Assembly: GCA_029975275.1 (NCBI GenBank) | Contig: JARKPN010000018.1 | Span: 1-64,000, forward strand | Length of the DNA: 64,000 bases | Origin: Geobacteraceae bacterium | GTDB lineage: Bacteria > Desulfobacterota > Desulfuromonadia > Geobacterales > Geobacteraceae | Reading direction: 5' to 3' | Shown: in pieces, positions 1-7,880 of the stretch | Position numbering within the stretch: position 1 is the first letter of the stretch | How the letters are laid out: each line of letters begins with the position of its first letter | Notes under the pieces: model-generated | What the model was told of the DNA's origin: nothing | The model's database searches: none | Seen by the model: the letters and a program-made list of their open reading frames with translations, nothing else | Translations under genes and position numbers: made by a program

Positions 1-309
1 CGGCTACTGCTTCGCCAGGGAGCGCGGCATGGTCTCCATGGGGGTGGATCTCTGCATGGTCTCAATCGAGTGGGACCCGGACTCCGGCGAGCTCTATCTC
101 AATCTCGGGAAGGTCACCTGGTGTCAGGCAACAAGACCGCGGCCATACAGGCGTTCCGGGAGGGGATGGTCCGCGGTTGGAGCGCGGAGATAGTGGAGCA
201 GCTCAAGGCGCTGGGCCAGCGAAAACCCCCGGTCAACGGGTTGCTGGCGCGCACCAACCCCCTGAACACGTATCTGGGGCTCTTCCTGAGCCGGATCGGC
301 CTGCGCTGA
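1..309 (+). pseudogene. 3' end of a TPR-like protein gene, frameshifted
   Basis: The 5' end lies outside the window. Frame 2 reads well from base 2 (…WDPDSGELYLNLGKV), then becomes poor at about base 115. The frame beginning at 115 continues naturally (HLVSGNKTAAIQAFREGM…) to a TGA at 307-309. Adding one C at about 115 joins both parts into a continuous helical-repeat sequence ending LGLFLSRIGLR. The GNKTAAIQAFREGM stretch looks like a TPR-type helix pair, but I cannot name the family. The break is either a real single-base deletion or a sequencing error. The gene is convergent with trpA, with the inverted-repeat element 326-467 between them. Confidence 0.6.
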
Positions 310-325
310 ACCTGGGGGCTGCTAT

Positions 326-467
326 CAGGCTGTTGAAAAACTACTGCGGAGGCCGTCTGCTGTGTTGCGCGGTGCTCGCACCCTCGCCTATCCAGGTGAT
401 ATGTCTCGGGTGCTGCGCTCCGTGCGCCTTGCATCCGGCCTTCCTCGTCACGTTTTTCAACAGCCTG
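326..467. mobile_element. 142-bp MITE-like element with perfect 16-bp terminal inverted repeats
   Basis: The ends are CAGGCTGTTGAAAAAC (326-341) and its exact reverse complement (452-467). The interior is GC-rich and codes for nothing convincing. The element fills the gap between two convergent genes, and its last base abuts the trpA stop codon (468-470). The layout fits a small non-autonomous transposable element. As RNA it could also fold into a long hairpin serving as a two-way terminator. No transposase gene with these ends occurs in the window. Confidence 0.6.
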
Positions 468-1295
468 TCAGAGTTCGTTCTTTTCCCGGGCGGCCGCTGA
501 CGATATGCCGGCCTTGAGGCCCGAGACGAATCCCCGCACCCGCTGCTTCAGTTCATTCCCGCGGTACTGTTCGAACAGTTTCACCAGGGCGCTTCCCACC
601 ACTACGCCGTCACCCAGAACCGCGACGGCGCCCGCCTGTCCGGGATCCGAGATGCCGAAACCGACCACCAGCGGCAGGCCGGTGGCGTTGCGTACCCGCT
701 CGACCTCCCGGTCCAGCGAGGCCGACACCTCTTTCCTGGCTCCGGTCACCCCGGTGACCGACACGTAATAGAGAAAGCCCCTCCCCGATTTCACCACCTT
801 GCCAATACGTCCCTCGTCCGAGGTGGGCGCCAGGAGAAATATCACGTCGAGGCCCTTTTCCCGCGCCAGGGGGGTCAGGCCCTCGGCCGCGGCCTCCTCG
901 GGGGGGAGGTCCACCAGAATGACCCCGTCCACCCCGGCGTCAACCGCATCGGCCACGAACCGCTCCGTGCCGTACGCAAAGACCGGATTGTAGTACCCCA
1001 TGAGGATGATGGGAATCCGTGTGTCTTTCCTCACGGTCCGCACTGTCTCCAGGATCCGCGCCAGTGTCGCACCGCCGGCCAGGGCGCGCTCCGAGGCGAG
1101 CTGGATGGTGGGGCCGTCGGCCATCGGGTCGGAGAAGGGGATGCCGAGCTCCAGGAAATCCGCGCCGGAGGCTTCCAGCTCCCGGATGATCTCGGCGGTG
1201 GTATCCAGGTCGGGGTCTCCGGCGGTGATGAAGGTCACCAGCCCCTTGTCCCCCTTTTTTCTCAACTCCTTGAAGGTTTCGGCTATTCTGCCCAT
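468..1295 (-). CDS. trpA: Tryptophan synthase alpha subunit
   Basis: TrpA cleaves indole-3-glycerol phosphate to indole and glyceraldehyde-3-phosphate; the indole is channelled to TrpB, the last step of tryptophan synthesis, in the cytoplasm. The 275-residue protein has the usual TIM-barrel length. Catalytic Glu49 (in ELGIPFSDP) and Asp60 (in MADGP) sit at the canonical positions. An ATG further upstream (1358) would add 21 residues that overlap the chemoreceptor gene. The ATG at 1295 gives the family's normal N-terminus ([11 protein letters not shown]). The upstream neighbour is a chemoreceptor, not trpB, so the usual trpBA pairing is broken here. The 3' end abuts the inverted-repeat element. 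Confidence 0.93.
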   Translation of the reverse strand: MGRIAETFKELRKKGDKGLVTFITAGDPDLDTTAEIIRELEASGADFLELGIPFSDPMADGPTIQLASERALAGGATLARILETVRTVRKDTRIPIILMGYYNPVFAYGTERFVADAVDAGVDGVILVDLPPEEAAAEGLTPLAREKGLDVIFLLAPTSDEGRIGKVVKSGRGFLYYVSVTGVTGARKEVSASLDREVERVRNATGLPLVVGFGISDPGQAGAVAVLGDGVVVGSALVKLFEQYRGNELKQRVRGFVSGLKAGISSAAAREKNEL

Positions 1296-1354
1296 GTCGT
1301 ATCCCAGCTCCCGTAACCGGCCGGCAAGCGGCCGTTCAGCAATCCCGTCCGTTT

Positions 1355-3520
1355 TCACTGCAGCCTGAAGCCGGCGGTCTCCTTCTTCAGCACATCCACC
1401 TGACTGGACAGGCCGCCGACCGCCTTCTCCATGGTCTCGGCCGCACGCAGGTCCTCGTGGCTGGACCTCTGGATGTCCTCCACCGCCGCCACGATCTGCT
1501 CGCTCCCCCGCGACTGCTCGTCGCAGGCCCGCTTTATCTGCCGGATCATGCTGGTGATGTTTTCGGTGGAGCCAGCGATGAGGGTGCCGACCTTGCTCTG
1601 CTCCCGTGTGGAGGATTTCACCTGGGAGGTGAGAACCTTCATCCGTTCCACCGCGGTCATGATCAGCTCGCTCCCCTTGCTCTGCTGCTGGGTGGCGTTG
1701 GCTATCTGCATGATCATGTCGGTCACCTGCTCCATGGCCTCACGGATCATCTGGCTTCCCCTGGCCTGCTCCGCGGCCGCGTTGGCGATCTCTCCCACCT
1801 GCTCGCTGGCCTTCTCTACTCCGGTAACGATCTTGCCGAGGGCGATACCGGATTTCTGGGACAGGAGCTCGCCGTCGGCTATGCTCTTCTCCGCCAGGTT
1901 GATTGCGCCCACGGCCCTGCGGGTCTCTTCCTGAACCCCCTTGATCAGTTCCTCGATCTCGCGGGTCGAGCTGCTGGTGCGGTCCGCCAGTTCCTTGATC
2001 TCGTCGGCCACCACGGCGAACCCCTTCCCCTGCTCCCCTGCCTGGGCCGCGATGATGGCCGCGTTCAGCGCCAGCAGGTTGGTCTGCTCCGCCACCTCGT
2101 TGATGACCGAGAGGATGGTGCCGATGTCGTTGGCCTTTTCCGACAGGGAGACGATCACCTCGTAGGTGATATGGGAGGAACGCTTGATCTCCTGCATGCC
2201 GCTGATGGTCGCCTCGACCGAGGACTTGCCGGTTTCGGCGTCCCGCCGCACCGCTTCGGAGATGGCGGCCGTATCCAGGGCGTTCTTCTCCACCTGGCGG
2301 ATGGCGCTGTCCATCTCGATCACGGAGGATGCCGTTACCGTGGAAGAATCGATAAGGCCGTTCACGCTGTCGCTGATGTGCTTGATGGCCGCGGCCATCT
2401 CGATGATCGAGGAGCTTACGTCGTCCACCGACTGGGCCAGGTTCTCCACGTTGAGCGCCACCTCTTCAACGCTGGCCGCCATCTCCAGGACCGACGAGGA
2501 GTTTTCCGACGCCGAAAGGGACAGGCTGTCGATCCCGTGGGACACCTCCTTGATGGACGCGTTGATCTCCATGATGGCGGACGAGGTCTCCGCGACCCTG
2601 GTATTGGTCTGTTCGGCGCCTGAATATACCTGCCTGGAGGCGTCCGCCAGCGCCCGGGAGATACGGGAAAGCTCCAGGGAAGACGAATCGACCTTCCTCA
2701 CCATCTCGTTCAGGAGGTCGACCAGGGAGTTGAGGGACCCGGCCAGGTCGCCTATCTCGCCCCTCCCCTCCAGCTCAAGCCGGTCCGCGAGGTTGCCGTC
2801 GGCAACCACCGCCCGTGCGAACTCCGCCTCCTTCGCCACGGCGCGGGCGGTGGAGGCTGCAACGGCCCAGGCGGCCAGCAGGACTGCGGCAAGGAGGAAA
2901 CCACCGAGGAGGAAACCGGTCATGACGGTCCGGCGGGCGGAGGCGCTCTCCGTCGCCTCAATCCCGGCCAGCTCGGCGCGCAGGGCCTTCAGCGTGCTGT
3001 CCAGGTTCGCGGAGATCCGCTCGTAGCGCGCGGCCTGGAGCCCCATGGCCAGCTCCCTCGCCCGCGCCCTGTCACCCCTCTGGACGGCAGGGAGGAGCTC
3101 GTCCCGGCTGGTCGCCGAGATCTCGCGCCAGGTTCTCTCCACCCCGTAGGCGGCCTCCTTTGTCTGCTCCGATGCCGCGGAATTGATTACCAGTGAAATT
3201 TCGGCGGGGATGTCGGCCAAGACGGACCTGGCAATGCCGAGCCCCTTGAGGACCTTGTCGGCATCGGTCTCTTCGACAAGGCTCAGCTCTTCGGCGCGCA
3301 GCCTCGCTGCCCCGGCCTTTATGGTGGCGCATCCCTCGAGCGCGTCCCGCGTGAGCGCGATCTTGCGCCAGCCGGGACTTCCCGCTCCGGACTGCCTTAT
3401 CCCCTGGAACGCCGTCAAGACGATGATAAGGAAACCGATGAGCATGACCGCCGTCAAAAGCAGCATTTTCGTACGGAACCGCAGCCCCCCGGCGATATCA
3501 GCCAAGTCAATGAAGCCCAT
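1355..3520 (-). CDS. Methyl-accepting chemotaxis protein
   Basis: A membrane chemoreceptor that passes ligand signals to a CheA/CheW array. The 721 residues run as a first membrane helix at about 20-40, a helical periplasmic domain of about 160 residues (four-helix-bundle type, ligand unknown), a second membrane helix at about 200-225, HAMP, then a long coiled-coil signalling domain. The hairpin tip contains [20 protein letters not shown] and [13 protein letters not shown]. The common AAIEAARAGE reads [10 protein letters not shown] here. There is no C-terminal CheR/CheB tethering pentapeptide. The ATG at 3520 is preceded by AGGGA; an in-frame ATG at 3550 lacks one. trpA follows 59 bp downstream on the same strand. 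Confidence 0.9.
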   Translation of the reverse strand: MGFIDLADIAGGLRFRTKMLLLTAVMLIGFLIIVLTAFQGIRQSGAGSPGWRKIALTRDALEGCATIKAGAARLRAEELSLVEETDADKVLKGLGIARSVLADIPAEISLVINSAASEQTKEAAYGVERTWREISATSRDELLPAVQRGDRARARELAMGLQAARYERISANLDSTLKALRAELAGIEATESASARRTVMTGFLLGGFLLAAVLLAAWAVAASTARAVAKEAEFARAVVADGNLADRLELEGRGEIGDLAGSLNSLVDLLNEMVRKVDSSSLELSRISRALADASRQVYSGAEQTNTRVAETSSAIMEINASIKEVSHGIDSLSLSASENSSSVLEMAASVEEVALNVENLAQSVDDVSSSIIEMAAAIKHISDSVNGLIDSSTVTASSVIEMDSAIRQVEKNALDTAAISEAVRRDAETGKSSVEATISGMQEIKRSSHITYEVIVSLSEKANDIGTILSVINEVAEQTNLLALNAAIIAAQAGEQGKGFAVVADEIKELADRTSSSTREIEELIKGVQEETRRAVGAINLAEKSIADGELLSQKSGIALGKIVTGVEKASEQVGEIANAAAEQARGSQMIREAMEQVTDMIMQIANATQQQSKGSELIMTAVERMKVLTSQVKSSTREQSKVGTLIAGSTENITSMIRQIKRACDEQSRGSEQIVAAVEDIQRSSHEDLRAAETMEKAVGGLSSQVDVLKKETAGFRLQ

Positions 3521-3625
3521 CGTTGTCCCTCCCGTCTGATGAACCCGCAAACCGCAAATCCCCGCCGGCTGCCACTGTCGCGGGGGAGCCGGTACGGACG
3601 GACAAAAGCCATGAAAACCTGTGCA

Positions 3626-3654
3626 CTTGTAGCACCAGCTGCCATTTTTTTCAA
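3626..3654 (-). promoter_or_regulatory. Predicted sigma-70 promoter for the chemoreceptor gene
   Basis: On the minus strand, TTGAAA (3654-3649) is followed by a 17-nt spacer and TACAAG (3631-3626), about 105 nt before the start codon at 3520. The -35 is good and the -10 moderate. It lies in the 339-bp divergent gap 3521-3859, which otherwise holds only the promoter of the cytochrome gene. Confidence 0.4.
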
Positions 3655-3798
3655 GGTAAAAAGCGGCAGAACCCGGCAGCCGACAGGAAATCGGCGATGG
3701 GGCGACCCCCCTTTCCCCGGGTTCCAGGCTGCCGGTCCGGTTGCGCCTCGGGGCACCGGGGTGAGCCCGTGCGGGCTTGCTGGTGCCAAGATTCCAGC

Positions 3799-3826
3799 TT
3801 GACAGACAGGGGGAAACGGCTAAAAT
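3799..3826 (+). promoter_or_regulatory. Sigma-70 promoter of the triheme cytochrome gene
   Basis: TTGACA (3799-3804), a 16-nt spacer and TAAAAT (3821-3826) give a near-consensus promoter about 34 nt before the ATG. The leader carries a strong ribosome site (GGGAGGTGA). This fits the high expression expected of a PpcA-type cytochrome. Confidence 0.7.
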
Positions 3827-3859
3827 GAATTAGCTTTTTTCGAAGGGAGGTGACGATAC

Positions 3860-4138
3860 ATGAAAAAGCTCATAATCTCGGCGGCGATTACCCTCTTCGG
3901 TGCCGCAACGGCTCTGGCGCACCATGATGTGATCACCCTGCCGGCAAAGAACGGCGACGTAAAATTCTCTCACAAGAAGCACCAGGAGCTTGTGAAGGAC
4001 TGTAAGATCTGCCACGGCAAGGCGGTCCCCGGCAAGATCCCCGGCTTCGGCAAGGACGTGGCGCACAAGCTCTGTATCGACTGCCACAAGGAGAAAAAAG
4101 CCGGGCCGGTCAAGTGTACTGAGTGCCACAAGAAATAG
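3860..4138 (+). CDS. Periplasmic triheme cytochrome c7, PpcA family
   Basis: A small soluble electron carrier of the periplasm; in Geobacter, PpcA-type proteins shuttle electrons from the inner membrane toward outer-membrane conduits for metal and electrode respiration. The 92-residue precursor has a signal peptide (cleavage after ALA at 18-20), leaving 72 residues. There are three CXXCH sites (48-52 CKICH, 72-76 CIDCH, 86-90 CTECH) and spare histidines (21, 22, 38, 41, 69) to act as distal ligands. Lysine richness and the KNGDVKF segment near the N-terminus match PpcA homologues. It is monocistronic, with its own promoter and terminator, directly ahead of the resB/ccsA genes. Which paralogue (PpcA-E) it is cannot be decided. 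Confidence 0.9.
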   Translation: MKKLIISAAITLFGAATALAHHDVITLPAKNGDVKFSHKKHQELVKDCKICHGKAVPGKIPGFGKDVAHKLCIDCHKEKKAGPVKCTECHKK

Positions 4139-4195
4139 GGCCTGCCGTCCGGAACGACGTGAGGCTGAGGACACGTCACAGCATTTCAATTGCAA

Positions 4196-4232
4196 GGGGT
4201 AACAGAGAACGCTTATTGTTATCCCTTTTTTT
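4196..4232 (+). terminator. Rho-independent terminator after the cytochrome gene
   Basis: A 9-bp stem (4196-4204 with 4217-4225, one G-T pair) is followed by a run of seven T. Confidence 0.6.
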
Positions 4233-4239
4233 ATACACT

Positions 4240-4268
4240 TTTATCTCAGGTCGAATCCGGTTTATAAT
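4240..4268 (+). promoter_or_regulatory. Possible sigma-70 promoter of resB-ccsA
   Basis: A perfect TATAAT (4263-4268) has a weak -35 (TTTATC, 4240-4245) 17 nt upstream. It lies 43 nt before the TTG start of resB and just after the cytochrome terminator. Confidence 0.4.
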
Positions 4269-4311
4269 TTTTCACTAACTGTTTCGATAACGGCTTTTCC
4301 GGGAGACGCAA

Positions 4312-5664
4312 TTGACGATTGATACAAACAGCTTCGTAACTTCCCTGTGGAGATTTTTTTCCTCACTGAAGCTCACCATCTTCCTGCTGATCGGCCTGGC
4401 CGCGGTCTCCATCATCGGCACCGTCATTCCCCAGGGGACGCCTCCCCCCGCGGAATACCTCCAGACCATCAGCCAGGCCAAATTCGACATCTACCAGAAG
4501 CTCGGTTTCTTCGACATGTACCACTCCTGGTGGTTCGTGCTCCTGCTGTACCTCCTTACCGTCAACATGGCGGCATGCACGCTCAGGCGGCTTCCCCACG
4601 ACTGGAAGACCTTCAGGGAACAGGCTCCCACCCTGGACGAAACCCGGGAAAAGTCGCTCCCCTTCTCGCATGTCTGGAAGACCAGGGGGAATGCCGGGGA
4701 GATGAAGCGTCTGGCATCGGATATCCTCAAAGCGGGATTCGCCGCCCCGCTGGTTACCAAGGTCGATGACGAATACCACCTGTTCGCCCAGAAAGGACGC
4801 TACAGCCGTCTGGGTGTCTACATCCTGCACGCCGGCATCGTGGTGATCTTCATCGGCGCCATCATCGGCTCCCTGTTCGGCTTCAGGGGAAACGTCTGGA
4901 TCGACGAGGGAGCAAGCGTCTCCACGGTCTCGTCCAACAGGGGAACCCCCCTCGAACTGGGTTTCTCGGTGCGCTGCGAGTCTTTTTCCGTGTCCTACTA
5001 CGACACCGGAGCGCCCAAGGAGTTCAAGAGCATCCTGACCGTCATCGAAAACGGCAGAACGGTCATCGACAAACGTCCGGTCATCGTCAACTCCCCCCTG
5101 ACCTACAGGGGAATAACCTTTTACCAGGCCAGCTACAGCCCGGCGGGAGCACCGGTTTTCCACATCAATATCCGTGACAGGAAGAGCGGCGCGGTCAGCC
5201 ACATTGACGTGGCGCAGGGAGAGACCGTGCGGCTCCCCAGCGGCGAATCGCTCAGGGCGCTGGATTACACCCAGGACATCAGCCCGTACATCCAGCAGCT
5301 TTCCGGCCCGGCCGTGCGCGTGGCGCTTCTGTCACGCAGTGGCGAGGCCCGTACCCTGCTCCTGCTGAAGAACTATTCAGATTTCGACGACCTGCGCAAG
5401 GGAAACCAGATCTTCAGCGTCAACGGCATCGACATGAAGTGGCGCACCGGCCTCCAGGTGACCAAGGACCCCGGCGTCTGGATCGTCTGGCTCGGGTGCA
5501 TCCTGCTGGTCGGGGGGATATTCATGGCGTTCTTCCTCTCCCACCGGAGGATCTGGGTCCGGATCGGAGGGGGACGCCTGGTGGTCGCGGGGAGCGCGGG
5601 CAAGCACCAGGCCGCGTTCCGGACGGTTTTCGACGGTCTGGCCGACCAACTGAAAAAACTGTAG
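4312..5664 (+). CDS. resB: Cytochrome c biogenesis protein ResB (Ccs1)
   Basis: ResB and CcsA form the System II haem lyase that exports haem and attaches it to periplasmic CXXCH apocytochromes. The 450-residue protein has membrane helices near 20-40 (LTIFLLIGLAAVSIIGTVIP), 65-85 and 165-185, a long periplasmic domain, and a fourth helix near 390-412, the ResB layout. The start is TTG, preceded by GGGAG; no ATG gives the N-terminal helix. It is followed by ccsA after 16 bp. Placed next to a triheme cytochrome gene, its likely job is maturing the many multihaem cytochromes of this organism. Confidence 0.9.
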   Translation: MTIDTNSFVTSLWRFFSSLKLTIFLLIGLAAVSIIGTVIPQGTPPPAEYLQTISQAKFDIYQKLGFFDMYHSWWFVLLLYLLTVNMAACTLRRLPHDWKTFREQAPTLDETREKSLPFSHVWKTRGNAGEMKRLASDILKAGFAAPLVTKVDDEYHLFAQKGRYSRLGVYILHAGIVVIFIGAIIGSLFGFRGNVWIDEGASVSTVSSNRGTPLELGFSVRCESFSVSYYDTGAPKEFKSILTVIENGRTVIDKRPVIVNSPLTYRGITFYQASYSPAGAPVFHINIRDRKSGAVSHIDVAQGETVRLPSGESLRALDYTQDISPYIQQLSGPAVRVALLSRSGEARTLLLLKNYSDFDDLRKGNQIFSVNGIDMKWRTGLQVTKDPGVWIVWLGCILLVGGIFMAFFLSHRRIWVRIGGGRLVVAGSAGKHQAAFRTVFDGLADQLKKL

Positions 5665-5680
5665 CTTCGGAGGTATATGA

Positions 5681-6532
5681 ATGACCAGCTCGTTCCTCTT
5701 CAATATCGCGACACTCTCCTACCTGGCGGCCATGGTGCTGTTCTTCGTCTTCCTGGCCGCTCGCGCAAGGACCGTCGGACAGGCGGCAAACTGGGCCGCC
5801 TGGACCGGCTTTCTGGTCCAGACCGCGGCCATCGGGCTCCGCTGGAGGGAGTCCTACGTTCTCGGTCACGGGCACGCCCCCCTGTCCAACCTGTACGAAT
5901 CGGTGGTGTTCTTCGCCTGGACCATCCTGCTCATCTACATCCTGATCGACCTGAAGTACAAGTATCGGGCCATAGGCGCCTTCGTGCTCCCCTTCGCCCT
6001 TCTCGGCATGGCCTGGGCCCAGCTCGGCCTCAACAGCGGCATCGAGCCTCTGGTGCCCGCGCTGCAGAGCAACTGGCTCCTCTACCACGTGGTCACCTGC
6101 TTTCTCGGCTACGCCGCCTTCGCCGTCGCCTGCGGCGTCTCGATCATGTACCTGCTCAAGGCGCGCCATGAGGCCGCATCGGACGTGGGTCGGAGCGGGG
6201 GGATATATTCCCTGTTCCCGTCGGCCAAGGTCCTGGACGACCTCAACTACCGGGCGATCATGGTCGGCTTTCCCATGCTGACCCTCGGGATCATAACCGG
6301 CGCGGCCTGGGCCGACTACGCCTGGGGTTCCTACTGGAGCTGGGACCCCAAGGAGACCTGGTCCCTGATAGTGTGGTTCATCTACGCGGCATTCCTGCAC
6401 GCGCGCATCACCCGGGGGTGGGTCGGCAAACGGGCGGCCATCCTCTCCATTGTCGGATTTGTCGCGACCCTGTTCTGCTACCTTGGGGTGAACCTGCTCC
6501 TTTCCGGGTTGCACAGCTACGGCGGGGCATAG
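5681..6532 (+). CDS. ccsA: Cytochrome c biogenesis protein CcsA (ResC)
   Basis: The haem-handling partner of ResB in System II cytochrome c maturation, in the inner membrane. It has 283 residues with about eight predicted membrane helices. The tryptophan-rich haem-binding WWD region is seen as WGSYWSWDPKE in the C-terminal half, and conserved histidines include those in the GHGHAP stretch. The ATG follows GGAGG at a good distance. It is translated with resB (16-bp gap). Three glycosyltransferase genes follow on the same strand, possibly read from the same promoter. Confidence 0.92.
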   Translation: MTSSFLFNIATLSYLAAMVLFFVFLAARARTVGQAANWAAWTGFLVQTAAIGLRWRESYVLGHGHAPLSNLYESVVFFAWTILLIYILIDLKYKYRAIGAFVLPFALLGMAWAQLGLNSGIEPLVPALQSNWLLYHVVTCFLGYAAFAVACGVSIMYLLKARHEAASDVGRSGGIYSLFPSAKVLDDLNYRAIMVGFPMLTLGIITGAAWADYAWGSYWSWDPKETWSLIVWFIYAAFLHARITRGWVGKRAAILSIVGFVATLFCYLGVNLLLSGLHSYGGA

Positions 6533-6603
6533 GCCGGATATCGGGGCAGCTTCCGGAACGCCGCACCACGGCCGGGGTCACCCGGCTGTTTTATTTGTTT
6601 CTC

Positions 6604-7578
6604 ATGGCAATGGCACTGAAAAAGATCTCCATCATCATACCGGTAAAGCCGGGCGGACCGGTCCGGGCCATCGAAGGGTTGCGACGTGCCGACTATCCCG
6701 CCGACGCCTTCGAGATACTGGTCGTGGAAGGGACCTGCCCGAGCCGGCAGCGCAACCTGGCCGCCGGCGGGGCGGCGGGCGACATCCTGTTCTTCCTGGA
6801 CGACGACTCCATGACCGACCCCGGATTCCTGCGGAGAACCGCCGGACACTTCAAGGACGGGTCAGTGGCGGTGGTGGGAGGTCCTTCCCTCACCCCGGAA
6901 AGCGATCCGCCGCCGGGTCAGGCGTTCGGCATGGCGCTGGCGTCCGTATTCGGCGGAGGCGGGGTCCGCAACCGCTACCGCCGGAGCGGCCCGCTCAGGG
7001 AGACCGGCGACCACGAGCTCATCCTCTGCAACCTGGCCATCGACGCGGCCGTCTTCCGCGAGGCAGGCGGCTTTGACGAACGGCTCTATCCGAACGAGGA
7101 GAACGAACTCCTGGTCAGGCTGAAGAGAAAGGGGTTGAGGCTGATGCACGATCCCGGACTGGCCGTCTACCGGAGCCAGCGACCCACCTTGCGGGCCTTT
7201 ATCCGCCAGATGTTCGGCTACGGACGCGGCAGGGCGCAGCAGGTCCTGCTGGGAGGCGGATGCGGCGTCACCACGCTCATCCCGGCCCTGTTTCTGGTCT
7301 ACCTCGCGTCCCTTCCCTTCATCCATCTCCCTGTTTACTATCTGCCGCTTTTATGCTACCTAGTGGCATGTTTCTGCGTCGCGCTGGCCGCGGCGATACG
7401 TACCGGAAAAGGAAGCGCGGCCCTCTTGCTGGCGGTGGTCGTTCCCGCCCTCCACCTCTCCTATGGAGCAGGTCTGCTCCGGGGTTTTGCCGGGTACCGG
7501 TCCGCCGGAAGAGCGCGCCCTCCCGGAGATATCTCGATCCGGCGGGTCAAGGGATTCGACAGCGGCGCGGAGTGGTGA
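6604..7578 (+). CDS. Family 2 glycosyltransferase with C-terminal membrane helices
   Basis: It transfers a sugar from a nucleotide donor to an unidentified acceptor, with the active site on the cytoplasmic face of the membrane. The 324 residues open with the GT-A fold (KISIIIPVKPGGPVRAIEGL). A metal-binding acidic motif reads FFLDDDSMTDPGF. An acceptor-region NEENELLVRLKRKG segment follows, and the C-terminus (about 220-300) is hydrophobic with two to three membrane helices. The start could be the ATG at 6604 or 6610; neither has a strong ribosome site. It lies 71 bp after ccsA and is followed by repeat copy A and two more glycosyltransferases. The product (polysaccharide or lipid-linked glycan) cannot be told. 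Confidence 0.8.
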   Translation: MAMALKKISIIIPVKPGGPVRAIEGLRRADYPADAFEILVVEGTCPSRQRNLAAGGAAGDILFFLDDDSMTDPGFLRRTAGHFKDGSVAVVGGPSLTPESDPPPGQAFGMALASVFGGGGVRNRYRRSGPLRETGDHELILCNLAIDAAVFREAGGFDERLYPNEENELLVRLKRKGLRLMHDPGLAVYRSQRPTLRAFIRQMFGYGRGRAQQVLLGGGCGVTTLIPALFLVYLASLPFIHLPVYYLPLLCYLVACFCVALAAAIRTGKGSAALLLAVVVPALHLSYGAGLLRGFAGYRSAGRARPPGDISIRRVKGFDSGAEW

Positions 7579-7588
7579 CGGCCGGCAC

Positions 7589-7826
7589 TTTCCGGGTGGA
7601 AATGGCGCCAAGGGTCGGGTTGGGGCTTTCACGAAGTCACTCGTACGGCTTCAGTGCAATCAGGCGGATCGCGGGAAAGCTCCCGCGCTCAGCAGAGTAC
7701 CCGCTCCGTGCGACGGATGGTGACCGATTACGAGGGGCTTCGGGGAAGTTCCAGCCCGACCCCGCTCGATGCCTTCCGTATGAAACAAACCTATCTAGTT
7801 TCTCCTCCGGAGTTTCCGGATGGAAA
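7589..7826 (+). repeat. Interspersed structured repeat, copy A
   Basis: The core is 7612-7762 (151 bp), starting GGGTCGGG and ending CCCGACCC, so its ends pair. The middle holds a hairpin GCGGGA/TCCCGC. The copy is framed by small palindromes TTTCCGGGTGGAAA (7589-7602) and TTTCCGGATGGAAA (7813-7826). It matches copy B (48769-48919) with about ten differences over the core, and matches copy C (56188-56339, opposite strand) more distantly. It fills most of the 302-bp gap between two glycosyltransferase genes and encodes nothing convincing. Confidence 0.85.
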
Positions 7827-7880
7827 CTATCTAAGTTACCTGGAAGGTTCGAGACTTGTGTCTTCGAAAGGTGGCAGTAA

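Noticed and set aside
1457-2623. Long plus-strand open frame opposite the chemoreceptor gene
   Set aside because: It is a mirror of a high-GC repetitive coding region on the other strand; no ribosome site and low-complexity His/Asp/Gly composition.
3636-3650. Sigma-54 promoter ahead of the chemoreceptor
   Set aside because: TGGCAG and TGCT occur but the GG-to-GC spacing is two bases too short; a sigma-70 promoter fits better.
3521-3798. Cyclic di-GMP (GEMM) riboswitch ahead of the chemoreceptor or cytochrome
   Set aside because: GC-rich pairing is present, but none of the GEMM core sequence pattern is visible.
7612-7762. Group II intron domain V as identity of the repeat
   Set aside because: The segment around CTCGTACGGCTTC looked suggestive, but the required paired arms and AGC/GAAA pattern are not present.
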